Below are positions 6,983 through 17,655 of a stretch of DNA of 31,914 nucleotides, piece by piece. The notes below the pieces were generated by a model. The model did no database searches. It had not been told where the DNA came from and saw nothing but the letters and a program-made list of their open reading frames with translations. The position numbers and the translations under genes were made by a program. How positions within the stretch are numbered: position 1 is the stretch's first letter; each line of letters opens with the position of its first letter. The stretch lies in contig CADADE010000039.1 of the NCBI GenBank assembly GCA_902786615.1, positions 1 through 31,914 on the forward strand. Direction: 5' to 3'. Source of the stretch: Oscillospiraceae bacterium (lineage in GTDB: Bacteria > Bacillota_A > Clostridia > Oscillospirales > Oscillospiraceae).

Positions 6983-7011
6983 TTTACAAATAAGACGCCG
7001 CCGGATATAAT
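6983..7011 (+). promoter_or_regulatory. Sigma-A promoter of the XRE-lepA operon
   Basis: TTTACA (6983-6988), a 17-base spacer and a perfect TATAAT (7006-7011). The leader to the ATG at 7049 is about 30 bases and carries GGAAGGA. Confidence 0.8.
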
Positions 7012-7048
7012 ATACAGACTGTAATCAAAATCGGAAGGAACAAAAAGC

Positions 7049-7371
7049 ATGGACAGGCGCTTTCCCGAAATCCTCTCCGCCCTGCGGCGGGAAAAAAGCA
7101 TCAACCAGCGCACGGCAGCGCAGGACCTCGGCATCAGCCAGGCGCTTTTGAGCCACTATGAAAACGGCGCGCGCGAGCCGGGGCTCGGCTTCGTCTGCCG
7201 CGCCTGCGACTATTACGGGGTGAGCGCGGACTATCTGCTGGGCCGCAGCGACAGTCCCGACGCCGCGCGGAGCGCCGCGAAGACGGCGGAGAGCTATTTG
7301 GAGCGGCTGCAAAGCCTCATCGGCGAGGCGCGCGAAAGGCTCGGCGAATACGAAACGAAGGAGAGCGACCG

Positions 7372-7375
<4 letters not shown>
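7049..7375 (+). CDS. Small XRE/Cro-type helix-turn-helix regulator
   Basis: This 108-residue protein has a helix-turn-helix DNA-binding domain at about residues 5-66. Diagnostic parts are [20 protein letters not shown] (recognition helix region) and the closing [12 protein letters not shown], typical of XRE-family repressors. The C-terminal 40 residues form a charged, probably coiled-coil helix that could serve for dimerisation. The ribosome site GGAAGGA lies 9 bases before the ATG. The stop overlaps the lepA start by four bases (ATGA), so the two are translationally coupled. The target is unknown; autoregulation of this operon is a reasonable guess only. Confidence 0.88.
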
Positions 7376-9177
<1,802 letters not shown>

Positions 9178-9186
9178 ATGCCGTCC

Positions 9187-9278
9187 AGCCCCCTTTGGAA
9201 AAAGGGGGCTGTCACGAAGTGACTGGGGGATCGATCCCTCCGCCCCTTCGGGGCACCTCCCTTTTTCCAAAGGGAGGT
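9187..9278. repeat. Hairpin-array repeat, copy A (complete)
   Basis: This 92-base intergenic element consists of five successive hairpins: AGCCCCCTTT/AAGGGGGCT at the left end, GTCAC-GAA-GTGAC, the palindrome GGGATCGATCCC, GCCCC-TTC-GGGGC, and ACCTCCCTTT/AAAGGGAGGT at the right end. Related copies lie at 13394-13443, 18744-18852 and 21191-21338. I do not know an established name for the family; it has no coding capacity. Confidence 0.85.
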
Positions 9279-9306
9279 AGAAATGTATCGGTAAAAATAA
9301 AAGTTC

Positions 9307-9335
9307 TTGTCTTTTTATAATAAGTATAGTATAAT
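9307..9335 (+). promoter_or_regulatory. Sigma-A promoter of the Asp23-FakA operon
   Basis: TTGTCT (9307-9312), a 17-base spacer and a perfect TATAAT (9330-9335). It lies in the only AT-rich patch between repeat copy A and the Asp23 gene. Confidence 0.75.
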
Positions 9336-9394
9336 ACCATCTCGGTTTGCGCCGGTGCGCGCAATCGGAAGCCATGAAAGGGGGCGCCCATCCA

Positions 9395-9745
9395 GTGGTT
9401 AACATCACCAACGAAAAGGGAACGATCAGCATCACAAGCGAGGTTCTGACCTACCTGGCCGGCGTTGCGGCGACAAGCTGCTTCGGGGTCAAGGGGATGA
9501 TCGGACGCAGCAAGGAGGGCGGGCCCCTGCAGCTTCTGCGCAGGGAGTCCATGTCCAAGGGCGTCACCGTGCACTTTGACGAGGACGGCGCCATCGCGCT
9601 CGAGCTGCATATCGGCGTGGACCACGGCGTGAACATGAGCGCCGTGACCAGAAGCATCATCAACGAGGTCAGCTATAAGCTGTCCAAGTCCGCGGGCGTG
9701 CCCGTCCGCCGCGTCGATGTGTATATCGATACGATCATCGGATAA
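9395..9745 (+). CDS. Asp23/Gls24 family (YloU-like) envelope stress protein
   Basis: This protein of about 116 residues belongs to the Asp23 (DUF322) family, small proteins that form membrane-associated complexes and often precede the fatty-acid kinase gene fakA/yloV. Family segments are ITSEVLTYLAGVAATSCFGVKGM, described here by its ends ITSEVL and GVKGM (about residues 11-33), and RRVDVYIDTI at the end. Two starts are possible. An ATG at 9374 has only GGAAG two bases away. The GTG at 9395 has AAAGGGGG ten bases upstream and yields the typical N-terminus length, so it is preferred. FakA follows after 21 bases in the same operon. Confidence 0.88.
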   Translation: MVNITNEKGTISITSEVLTYLAGVAATSCFGVKGMIGRSKEGGPLQLLRRESMSKGVTVHFDEDGAIALELHIGVDHGVNMSAVTRSIINEVSYKLSKSAGVPVRRVDVYIDTIIG

Positions 9746-9766
9746 GGCAAAGAGAGGAACTGTCAC

Positions 9767-11473
9767 TTGAGAGATATGATAAACGCCGCGGCCTTCAAGG
9801 AGTGCATTCTGTGCGCCTATGCCGCGCTGCAAGACAACATCCAGACCATCAACGATCTGAACGTCTTTCCCGTCCCGGACGGGGACACCGGCACCAATAT
9901 GGGCCTGACCATGGAAAAGGCCGCCGTGGAGCTGAGAAAGGGAGACTATCCCACCGTCACCGCCGCGGCCGACTGCGTGGCCTCCGCCCTGCTGCGGGCG
10001 GCCCGCGGCAACTCCGGCGTCATCCTGAGCCTGCTGTTTCGCGGCATCTCCAAAAAGCTCAAGGGCCTGCATGAGGCCGACCCCAAGAGCTTCGCCGCCG
10101 CCCTGCAGGAGGGCGTGAGCGCCGCCTACAAGGCCGTCATGAAGCCCGCCGAGGGCACCATCCTCACCGTCTCCCGCCTCGCCTCCGAGGCCGCCGTCAA
10201 GGCCGCCGAGTCGGGCGCGGGCATGGAGGAGACGCTTGAGGCCGCCATCCGCGCCGGGGACGAGGCCCTGGCCGACACCATCAATATGAATCCCGTGCTC
10301 AAAAAGGCCGGCGTCGTGGACGCGGGCGGCATGGGCTATATGGTCATTCTCAAGGCCATGCTCGCCTCCCTGCGGGGGGACGTGTTCGCCCCCCGGGACC
10401 AGATGCGCATTGAGGAGGTCGTGGAGGAGAACAGGCGCGTATTTGAAAAAGACGGCGTACAGGATGTGATCACCTACGCCTTCGATACGGTCTATATCGT
10501 GCGCAAGAAAAGCCCGGACGTGGACCTCACGCACCTGCGCGCCTATCTCGATTCCGTCGGCGACAGCCTTGTCGTGAGCGACGACGATGAGATCTTCAAG
10601 GTGCACGTGCACACCGACACCCCGGGAGCGGTGCTGACCGAGAGCCAGAAATACGGCACGCTCGAGCTTGCCAAGATCGAAAACATGGTTATCCAGGCCG
10701 AGCAGCAGAAGGCCGGCGTGGCCGTCATCAGCACCGACGATCTCGAGAAGGTCGAGCAGGAGCTGGAGGCCATGGAGAAAGCCCCTGAGGAGCCGGAGTA
10801 CGCCGTCCCCGAAAAGCAGTTCGGCGCGGTGGTCGTGGCAGCCGGCGAGGGGATGCAGAACCTCTTCAAGGAGCTCGGAGCCGACCGGGTCGTCACAGGC
10901 GGGCAGACCATGAACCCCTCCACCGACGATATCCTGCGGGAAATCAACCGCACCCCGGCGGAGACGGTCTTTGTCCTGCCGAACAACAAGAACATCATCA
11001 TGGCCGCCGAACAGAGCGCGGAGCTCTGCCGTGACAAGCGGGTCATCGTCATCCCCACCAGGACGGTGCCCCAGGGCATCTCGGCGCTGCTCAACTTCAA
11101 CATCGACGAAAATGAGGAGCCCATTGTCGAGGCCATGAAGGAGGCCGCGGCGAACGTGCACACCGCGATGGTGACCTACGCCGCGCGCGACTCGGACTTC
11201 GACGGACATGACATTCACGCGGGCGAGTACCTGGCCCTGCTCGACGGGGCGCTGCTCGGCAGCTACGGCAGCGAGGATGCGCTGCTCGCGGCGCTGAACG
11301 AGGCATTCTCCCGCTACGATCCGGAGTTTATCACCGTCTATTACGGCGAGGGCGTGGAGGAGGCCGACGCCGATGGCGTGGCCGCGGTCATTACCGGCAG
11401 CTTCCCCAACGCGGAGCTGAGCGTGGTCAACGGCGGTCAGCCGGTGTACTACTACATGATCAGCGTGGAATAA
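9767..11473 (+). CDS. fakA: FakA/YloV-type DhaL-domain protein, likely fatty acid kinase catalytic subunit
   Basis: This 568-residue protein has an N-terminal DhaL nucleotide-binding domain (about residues 1-200), with NVFPVPDGDTGTNM at 32-45 and ARGNSGVILS near residue 80. The middle and C-terminal DAK1-like region carries VHVHTDTPG and VLPNNKNI. In Firmicutes FakA phosphorylates fatty acids delivered by a DegV-type FakB carrier, allowing exogenous fatty acids to enter phospholipids; no FakB is in this window. The start is a TTG with GAGAGGA about 8 bases upstream; the next ATG (9776) is too far from that site. A GC-rich hairpin follows the stop. Confidence 0.93.
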   Translation: MRDMINAAAFKECILCAYAALQDNIQTINDLNVFPVPDGDTGTNMGLTMEKAAVELRKGDYPTVTAAADCVASALLRAARGNSGVILSLLFRGISKKLKGLHEADPKSFAAALQEGVSAAYKAVMKPAEGTILTVSRLASEAAVKAAESGAGMEETLEAAIRAGDEALADTINMNPVLKKAGVVDAGGMGYMVILKAMLASLRGDVFAPRDQMRIEEVVEENRRVFEKDGVQDVITYAFDTVYIVRKKSPDVDLTHLRAYLDSVGDSLVVSDDDEIFKVHVHTDTPGAVLTESQKYGTLELAKIENMVIQAEQQKAGVAVISTDDLEKVEQELEAMEKAPEEPEYAVPEKQFGAVVVAAGEGMQNLFKELGADRVVTGGQTMNPSTDDILREINRTPAETVFVLPNNKNIIMAAEQSAELCRDKRVIVIPTRTVPQGISALLNFNIDENEEPIVEAMKEAAANVHTAMVTYAARDSDFDGHDIHAGEYLALLDGALLGSYGSEDALLAALNEAFSRYDPEFITVYYGEGVEEADADGVAAVITGSFPNAELSVVNGGQPVYYYMISVE

Positions 11474-11479
11474 AATTTG

Positions 11480-11507
11480 AGCGCCCGGCATTGCTGCCGG
11501 GCGCTTT
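11480..11507 (+). terminator. Terminator-like hairpin after the FakA gene
   Basis: AGCGCCCGGCA, loop TTGC, TGCCGGGCGCT, then TTGCGCTT. The stem is perfect over 11 pairs but the T run is poor, so termination may be partial. Confidence 0.65.
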
Positions 11508-11511
11508 GCGC

Positions 11512-11540
11512 TTGACAAAGGAACCCCGCGGGGGTATGAA
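11512..11540 (+). promoter_or_regulatory. Promoter of the carboxylesterase gene
   Basis: TTGACA (11512-11517), a 17-base spacer and TATGAA (11535-11540), directly after the FakA terminator. The spacer is extremely GC-rich (CCCCGCGGGGG). Confidence 0.65.
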
Positions 11541-11571
11541 TAGGGTAACAATCAAAGCAAGGCGGGATGAT

Positions 11572-13368
11572 ATGAAAAACAAAGCGGAAACCAAAACCCA
11601 CGATTTCCTCTTCTGGATCTTTTTCGCGCTGCTCACGCTTGCGTCGCTGACGCTGCTGGAGCTGAACAAGAATGGTTTGACTGCCTGGGGCGTGACGCTC
11701 GCGCTGCTTATCGGCTATGCCGTGCTGCGGCAGAGGCTGCTGCGCGGCGGGCACTTCTATCTGCGCCTCATCGCCCTCGTCGCCCTGATCGCCCTGCTGG
11801 TGCAGATCCTGCTGGGCGTGGGCAGACCCTATAAGCGCCGCCCGGCCGTCACGGTCAGCGGCGGCATGAGCGAGGTTCTGACGCTCAGCGACGGCAAGGT
11901 GCAGGGCGTCAAAACACGGGACGGGGCGGTGGAGGTCTTCACCGGCATCCCCTATGCCAAGCCCCCGGTGGGCCAGCTTCGCTGGCGCGCGCCGCAGGAC
12001 CCGGAGAGCTGGAGCGGTGTGCGCACCTGCGTGCAGTTTGCCCCCATGTCCATGCAGCCGCGCAATTCCGAAATCTATAATTCCCTGTCCCAGATCGTGG
12101 GCTTTCACGATTACGCCGTGAGCCTGCGCGACAATTTCCGCGACGCGGTGAGCGAGGATTCGCTCTACCTGAATCTCTGGCGGCCCGCAAACGGCGGGGA
12201 GAAGCTGCCGGTGCTGGTGTTCATCCACGGCGGCGCGCTGCAGACCGGCCAGCCCTGGTATGCCGACTACAGTGGCGAGGGTCTTGCCCGCAAGGGTGTG
12301 ATCGTGGTGAACTTCGGCTACCGCCTGGGCGTGTTCGGCTTTTTGGCGACAGAAGAGCTTGCGGCGGAGGATCCCCACGGCTCCACCGGCAACTACGGTC
12401 TCATGGACCAGATCAAGGCCCTCGAGTGGGTGCGGGACAATATCGCGGCCTTTGGCGGCGACCCGGAGAACGTCACGATCGCGGGCGAGTCCGCGGGCGC
12501 TGCCTGCGTGACGGCGCTTTGCACCTCGCCGGAGGCGAAGGGCCTGTTCCGCCGCGCCATCGCCGAGAGCAGCACCACCACCGCCCCCGTGCCGCAGCAC
12601 TCCTTCCGCACGCTTCCCGCGGCGCTTGAAACCGGGCGGGAGACCATGGAGCGCTTCGGCGCAAAGAGCCTCGCGGAGCTGCGCGCTCTGCCCGCCGAAA
12701 AGCTGGTCGCGGCGGCGGACACAAACCACCACATCACGGTGGACGGCTTCATCCTGCCGAAGACCCCCTATGAGGCCTACAGGGCGGGCGAGCATAACGA
12801 GGAGGCGCTGCTGCACGGCTTCAACGCCGAGGAGGGCACGCCCTTCATTCTCTTCGACCAGGGCAATCTCAAAAACTACGAGGGTAAGGTGCGCGGCTAC
12901 TTCAAAGACAGGGCCGACGAGATCCTGACTCAATACGCGCCCAAAACGGACGAGGAGGCCCGCAGCATGTGGATGCAGCTCTACTCCGGCGTCTACTTCA
13001 CCCACGGTCACTACTGCCTGAGCCGTCAGGCGCTCAGGGCCGGGGAGCCGGTGTGGGAATATTATTTTGCGAAGGAAAACGGCCGCCTCTCCGCCTGGCA
13101 CAGCGGCGAAGAGGTCTACTGCTACAACAACATCCCGGCGGACTCGAAGCTCTATGACGAGGACGACCGCAGGCTCGCCGATCTCTTCAGCGACTACTTT
13201 GTGAACTTCATCCGCTCCGGCGACCCGAACGGCGCGGGGCTGCCCGTCTGGGAGCAGAGCACGGACGGGACGAATGTGATGCTGCTCGGCGCAGAGCAGA
13301 AAATGATCCCCGATCCCTATCTCCCCATCGACAGGGTGCTCGACGCCATGCAGGGCTGGGAAGACTGA
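11572..13368 (+). CDS. Membrane-anchored type-B carboxylesterase
   Basis: This 598-residue protein joins three predicted N-terminal membrane helices (about residues 12-31, 37-52 and 65-84) to a full carboxylesterase/lipase domain (about 98-595). The oxyanion hole is FIHGGA (217-222), the type-B signature is SEDSLYLNLW (194-203), the nucleophile is Ser307 in GESAG, the acid is Glu421 in NAEEG and the base is His510 in SAWHSGEE. The ATG at 11572 follows GGCGGGA at a suitable distance; ATGs further upstream precede the promoter. The substrate is unknown. Positive charges lie in the loop after helix 2 and also after helix 3, so whether the catalytic domain faces inside or outside cannot be decided. 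It has its own promoter and is followed by a repeat and a terminator. Confidence 0.9.
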   Translation: MKNKAETKTHDFLFWIFFALLTLASLTLLELNKNGLTAWGVTLALLIGYAVLRQRLLRGGHFYLRLIALVALIALLVQILLGVGRPYKRRPAVTVSGGMSEVLTLSDGKVQGVKTRDGAVEVFTGIPYAKPPVGQLRWRAPQDPESWSGVRTCVQFAPMSMQPRNSEIYNSLSQIVGFHDYAVSLRDNFRDAVSEDSLYLNLWRPANGGEKLPVLVFIHGGALQTGQPWYADYSGEGLARKGVIVVNFGYRLGVFGFLATEELAAEDPHGSTGNYGLMDQIKALEWVRDNIAAFGGDPENVTIAGESAGAACVTALCTSPEAKGLFRRAIAESSTTTAPVPQHSFRTLPAALETGRETMERFGAKSLAELRALPAEKLVAAADTNHHITVDGFILPKTPYEAYRAGEHNEEALLHGFNAEEGTPFILFDQGNLKNYEGKVRGYFKDRADEILTQYAPKTDEEARSMWMQLYSGVYFTHGHYCLSRQALRAGEPVWEYYFAKENGRLSAWHSGEEVYCYNNIPADSKLYDEDDRRLADLFSDYFVNFIRSGDPNGAGLPVWEQSTDGTNVMLLGAEQKMIPDPYLPIDRVLDAMQGWED

Positions 13369-13393
13369 ACAATTGAAGAGCCCTGTATGTCAT

Positions 13394-13443
13394 GATCGAT
13401 CCCTCCGTCACTTCGTGACACCTCCCTTTTTCCAAAGGGAGGT
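13394..13443. repeat. Hairpin-array repeat, copy B (right half only)
   Basis: It carries GATCGATCCC, then a GTCAC-TTC-GTGAC hairpin in the position where copy A has GCCCC-TTC-GGGGC, then the same right-end hairpin ACCTCCCTTT/AAAGGGAGGT as copy A. The left two hairpins are absent. Confidence 0.8.
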
Positions 13444-13535
13444 AAAGCACAATGCAGCGCCGAGCGCGGACGGCTGCGCGAGGGCGTATCGTCCCTGCGA
13501 CCCGAAGAGGGAAACGTACTTGCCGCGAGAGAAAA

Positions 13536-13585
13536 GCCACTGATACGCGAAAATGTACATCGCGTCTCAGCGGCCTTTTTCTTTC
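13536..13585 (+). terminator. Terminator downstream of the carboxylesterase
   Basis: A stem of 15 positions with 13 pairs (13536-13550 with 13560-13574), a nine-base loop, then C and five T, a C and further T. It would end esterase transcripts that run through repeat copy B. Confidence 0.65.
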
Positions 13586-13605
13586 TTACACCGGGCGCGG
13601 CGCAT

Positions 13606-13638
13606 TCTTTCTTTTTGGGCAAGAGCCAAAAAGAAAGA
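13606..13638. repeat. Inverted repeat, likely terminator of the polC operon
   Basis: TCTTTCTTTTTGGGC and GCCAAAAAGAAAGA pair around AAGA with one bulged base. It stands 52 bases after the polC stop codon on the minus strand. Pyrimidine-rich arms could terminate from either side; function is inferred. Confidence 0.55.
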
Positions 13639-13689
13639 CGGCATGGCATATGGCTGCGGCAGTATGGACGGGTAAGACAATATATTTTA

Positions 13690-16600
13690 TCAGAAATCGA
13701 AAAATGTGATCTGGTTGCTGTCGGGCATCTCGCCGAGGGCGCCGAGAGATCGGAGCTGCTCGATATGCGCCGTGGAGACCTTGGGACAGGCGGCGGAGAG
13801 CTCCTGCACGGAGATGAAGGTCTGCCCGCTCTCACCGGCGCGCATGAGATCCCAGGCCGCCGTCTCGCCGAGGCCGGAGATGGCCACGAAGGGCGGGCGG
13901 AGTCTGCCGTCGTCGGTGAGCAGAAATTTCGTCGCGTGAGACTTGTAGAGGTCGATGGGCGCAAAATTAAAGCCGCGCATGTTCATCTCGTACACCGCCT
14001 CCATCGTGACCAGCAGATCCTCCTCGTTCGCGGTGAGGTTCGGTCGGCGGTGCATCTCGTTGATGCGCCGTCTCACATCGTCCGCACCGCCGCACATGCT
14101 GCCCGCGTCGAAGCCGCCCTTCTGGCTGCGGCGGTAGAAATAGGCCGCATAGAAGGCCAGGGGCTCGTGCACCTTGAACCAGGCGATACGAAAGGCCATC
14201 ATGACGTAGGCCACTGCGTGGGCCTTGGGGAAGAGGTAGGCGATTTTGCGGGCCGATTCGATGTACCAGTCGGGCACGCCCTTCTCGCGCATGAGCTGTT
14301 CGGCGTTGCCGGGAAATTCGCCCGACTTCTTGACCTTGCCCTTGCGCACGGCCTCCATGGTCTTGAAGGCGAGCGACGGCTCAATGCCGACCTGAATGAG
14401 ATAGAGCATGATATCGTCGCGGCAGCCGATGGTCTCGTTGACGCTGGCGATGCCGTTTACGATCAGGTCGTGGATGTTGCCCGCCCACACGTCGGTGCCG
14501 TGGGAGAAGCCCGAAAGGCGGATCAGGGTGTCAAAGCCCTTGGGCTGGGTGTCCACCAGCATCTGGCGGGTGAAGGGGGTGCCGAACTCCGGCACGCCGA
14601 TAGTGCCGGTCTTGCCGATGATGGGGTCGTCATCCGGAAGCCCGAGCGCCGCGGGGGAGGTGTAGATGGACATGGTCTCGGGATCGGAGAGGGAAATTTC
14701 CTTCGCGTCCACGCCGGTCATGTCCTCCATCATGCGGATCATGGTGGGGTCATCGTGGCCCAGCTCGTCGAGCTTTAAGAGGTTCGACTCCATGCAGTGG
14801 TATTCAAAGTGGGTGGTGATGATGTCGGAGTTGGGGTCGTCCGCCGGGTGCTGCACGGGGCAGAAGTCGGTCACGTCCTTGTCCTGGGGGATGACGACGA
14901 GGCCGCCCGGGTGCTGGCCCGTGGTGCGCTTGATGCCCACAAGGCCGAGGGCGAGGCGGTTTTCCTCCGCCTTGGTGGCCTGGATGCCGCGCTCCTCCAG
15001 ATACTTTTTCACATAGCCGTAGGCGGTCTTCTCCGCAAGGGTGCCGATGGTCCCGGCGCGGAAGACGTGGTCCGAGCCGAAGAGCGTCTCGGTGTACTTG
15101 TGCGCCTTCGCCTGGTACTCGCCGGAGAAGTTCAGGTCGATATCGGGGGTCTTCTCGTTGCCGGGGTAGCCGAGGAAGGTCTCAAACGGAATGTCGAAGC
15201 CGTCGCGCCGCATTCTTGTGCCGCAGTCGGGGCAGTCCTTCTCGGGCATGTCCGCGCCGCAGCCGTAGCTGCCGTCGGTGATGAACTCGGAGCGCTTGCA
15301 CTTGGGGCAGACGTAGTGCGGCGGCAGGGAGTTGACCTCCGTGATGCCGGACATGTAGGCCACGATCGAGGAGCCGACGCTGCCGCGCGAGCCGACGAGG
15401 TAGCCGTTTTCGAGAGAATTCTGCACCAGCTTCTGGGCGGACATGTAAATCACGTCGTACTGGTGGTCGAGGATGGTGTTGAGCTCGATATCCACGCGCT
15501 TCTGGACGATCTCCGGCGCGGGGTCGCCGTAAATGCGGTGCATCTTCTCATACACGAGGCGCTTTAAGTCCTCGGCGGAGTTTTCGATCTTCGGCGCGAA
15601 GAGGTCCTTCGGCAGAAGCTCGATCTCGTCCACCTCATAGGCCGTCTCCTTGCCGAGGTACTGGAATTCCGCCAGCATCTCCTCCGTGTTGCGGAAGAAG
15701 ATCGGGCAGTCCCGGTCGGCGTCGGAAAACTTCTTTGCCGCCTGGAGGATCTTGCGGTACTGCTCGTCCTCCGCGTCGAGAAAGTGCACGTCCGAGGCGG
15801 CGATGACGGGCTTTCCCAGCTCTTTTCCGAGGTTCAGGATCGTGCGGTTGTAGTCCTGCAAAACCTCCACGCCGCTGACACGGCCGTTGTCGATCAGAAA
15901 GCCGTTGTTCGGGATGGGCTGGATCTCCAGATAGTCGTAGAGCGAGGCGATTTTTTTAAGCTCGTCGTGGCTCGCCCCGGTCATGACCGCGCCGTAAAGC
16001 TCGCCCATGCCGCAGGCGGAGCCGACAAGGATGCCCTCCCGGTGCTGCAAAAGCAGGCTCTTCGGGATGGTGGGATTGCGGTGAAAGTATTTCAGGTAGG
16101 ACTGGGAGATCATCTCATAGAGGTTTTTGAGCCCCACCTTGTTTTTCACCAGCAGGATCATGTGGTAGGTCTTCGCCACGTCCGTGCGCCGGAGGGTGTG
16201 ATAGACGTTTTCAATGTCGTCCACCGTGCGGGCGCCCTGCTGTCTGAGCATCGGGAGAAACTTTCCCATCATGCGCGCCACGACCATCGCGTCGTCCGAG
16301 GCGCGGTGGTGGTTGAAGTCCGGCAGCCCCAGGTGCTTGGAGACGATGTCCAGCTTAAAGCGCTTGAGCTCGGGGCAGAGGGCCTGGCTCAGCGCCAGGG
16401 TATCGAGAAAGACCGGCTGGAAGCGCAGGCCGTTTCGCCGCGCCGCCGCGGTCATGAAGCCCACGTCGAAGTGGGCGTTGTGGGCGATGATGGGCCGATC
16501 CCCGACAAAGGCCATGAACTGCTGCATGGCCTCCTTCTCGAGCGGCGCGCCCTGTACGTCGCTGTCGCGGATGCCGGTGAGCTGGGTGATCTCCGCCGGG

Positions 16601-17655
16601 ATGTGGCGCTGGGGATCGACAAAGATGTTGAAGGTCTCGAGGATCTCATTGCCCGAGAAGCGGATCGCGCCGATCTCAGTCATGCGGTCGGTCTGGGCGT
16701 TGAGGCCGGTGGTCTCAATGTCGAAGGCCACAAACTCGGCGTCGAGCGGCAGGCTCGATTTGCCGATGACGGCGCTGTTGCCGTCCATGTCGTTGAAATA
16801 GTAGGCCTCCATGCCGTAGATGATCTTGACGCCGTGCTTCTTGCCCGCCTTCCACATGTCCGGGAAGGCCTGGGCCACGCCGTGGTCCGTGACGGCGATG
16901 GCGGGCATGCCCCAGTAGGCCGCGCGCTTGACCACGGCGTCCGGGTCGGTCAGGGCGTCGAGAGCGGAGAAGCGGGTGTGCAGGTGCAGCTCCACGCGCT
17001 TTTCCTCGGCGTTGTCCGGGCGGATGACGCGCTTTCCCTTCATGATGTTGCGGGGATCGAGCACCATGTCGTCGTCGTACTTGGAGTAGATGATCTCCCC
17101 CTGGACGATGAGATGGTCGCCGGGCTTTACCTCGTCGATGATGCTCTTGTCGTCGTCCGAGCGGAGAAAGCGGGAGACGCGCACGGAATTCGTGCGGTCG
17201 GTCATGTCAAAGCATAAGACCGCCCCGCCGCTTTTCTGGATCGTGCGGCTGGTGACGGCTACCACGTCCCCCTCCACGGTGACGCGGCCGGATTCGAGCG
17301 TCAGGGTGTTCATGGGAACGGGCTTCTGCTTGATGGGCCTTCCCATGAGCGGCGCGCCGCTCGGCCTTGCGGAGCCCGCCGGGCGGGCGTCCGCGAACGA
17401 GGCGCTTGCCTTCGTGCGCGGGTAGTCCGGGATGATGCCGACGCCGGAGAGACTGTAGTCCAGGCGCAGGCATTCGGTGAGCTGCTGGATATCCACCGGC
17501 GAGGGCATGGCGCCGAAGCTCGCCGCGACGCTCATCGTGCGCTGGTTCAGGTCCACCTGCACGTCGGTCACGTAGGCCTTGTCCAGCCCCCCCGCCGCGC
17601 CGGAAAACCGCTCGCAGCCGGGGAAGATGGTGAGAAAGGGGGTATGGTCAGCCAT
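13690..17655 (-). CDS. polC: DNA polymerase III alpha subunit, Gram-positive PolC type
   Basis: This 1321-residue replicative polymerase has the PolC order: N-terminal region, OB fold (about 115-210), split PHP domain starting at HLHTRF (224-229) and VTDHG (255-259), an inserted DEDDh proofreading exonuclease from DIETTGL (312-318) through HNAHFD and HHRASDD (about 449-455), then the polymerase core. The core shows SRGSVGSS (756-763), a zinc-binding set of cysteines (783, 786, 799, 808, 811) and catalytic aspartates in PDIDLN (837-842). It is about 100 residues shorter than the Bacillus protein, mostly in the N-terminal region. The start overlaps the ispG stop by eight bases, with GGAG seven bases upstream. 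It is the last gene of the minus-strand run. Confidence 0.98.
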   Translation of the reverse strand: MADHTPFLTIFPGCERFSGAAGGLDKAYVTDVQVDLNQRTMSVAASFGAMPSPVDIQQLTECLRLDYSLSGVGIIPDYPRTKASASFADARPAGSARPSGAPLMGRPIKQKPVPMNTLTLESGRVTVEGDVVAVTSRTIQKSGGAVLCFDMTDRTNSVRVSRFLRSDDDKSIIDEVKPGDHLIVQGEIIYSKYDDDMVLDPRNIMKGKRVIRPDNAEEKRVELHLHTRFSALDALTDPDAVVKRAAYWGMPAIAVTDHGVAQAFPDMWKAGKKHGVKIIYGMEAYYFNDMDGNSAVIGKSSLPLDAEFVAFDIETTGLNAQTDRMTEIGAIRFSGNEILETFNIFVDPQRHIPAEITQLTGIRDSDVQGAPLEKEAMQQFMAFVGDRPIIAHNAHFDVGFMTAAARRNGLRFQPVFLDTLALSQALCPELKRFKLDIVSKHLGLPDFNHHRASDDAMVVARMMGKFLPMLRQQGARTVDDIENVYHTLRRTDVAKTYHMILLVKNKVGLKNLYEMISQSYLKYFHRNPTIPKSLLLQHREGILVGSACGMGELYGAVMTGASHDELKKIASLYDYLEIQPIPNNGFLIDNGRVSGVEVLQDYNRTILNLGKELGKPVIAASDVHFLDAEDEQYRKILQAAKKFSDADRDCPIFFRNTEEMLAEFQYLGKETAYEVDEIELLPKDLFAPKIENSAEDLKRLVYEKMHRIYGDPAPEIVQKRVDIELNTILDHQYDVIYMSAQKLVQNSLENGYLVGSRGSVGSSIVAYMSGITEVNSLPPHYVCPKCKRSEFITDGSYGCGADMPEKDCPDCGTRMRRDGFDIPFETFLGYPGNEKTPDIDLNFSGEYQAKAHKYTETLFGSDHVFRAGTIGTLAEKTAYGYVKKYLEERGIQATKAEENRLALGLVGIKRTTGQHPGGLVVIPQDKDVTDFCPVQHPADDPNSDIITTHFEYHCMESNLLKLDELGHDDPTMIRMMEDMTGVDAKEISLSDPETMSIYTSPAALGLPDDDPIIGKTGTIGVPEFGTPFTRQMLVDTQPKGFDTLIRLSGFSHGTDVWAGNIHDLIVNGIASVNETIGCRDDIMLYLIQVGIEPSLAFKTMEAVRKGKVKKSGEFPGNAEQLMREKGVPDWYIESARKIAYLFPKAHAVAYVMMAFRIAWFKVHEPLAFYAAYFYRRSQKGGFDAGSMCGGADDVRRRINEMHRRPNLTANEEDLLVTMEAVYEMNMRGFNFAPIDLYKSHATKFLLTDDGRLRPPFVAISGLGETAAWDLMRAGESGQTFISVQELSAACPKVSTAHIEQLRSLGALGEMPDSNQITFFDF

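Larger units (their letters stand above)
13369..13689. other. Convergent gap between the esterase and polC
   Basis: This 321-base gap between convergent genes holds a truncated hairpin repeat (copy B), a plus-strand terminator (13536-13585) and an inverted repeat (13606-13638). I see no credible coding region, tRNA or promoter in the remaining bases. Confidence 0.7.

Noticed and set aside
9187..9278. Reading repeat copy A as a plain intrinsic terminator of lepA
   Set aside because: None of its stems is followed by a T run, and related copies occur inside an operon between rseP and ispG, so simple termination does not explain it.
9212..11551. A 779-codon open frame on the minus strand across the Asp23 and FakA genes
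   Set aside because: It is a shadow of the coding strand. The plus-strand frames have clear protein families, and this frame runs through the repeat and promoter as well.
11452..13101. A 549-codon open frame opposite the carboxylesterase
   Set aside because: No recognisable domain, and composition is that of reverse-complemented GC-rich coding sequence.
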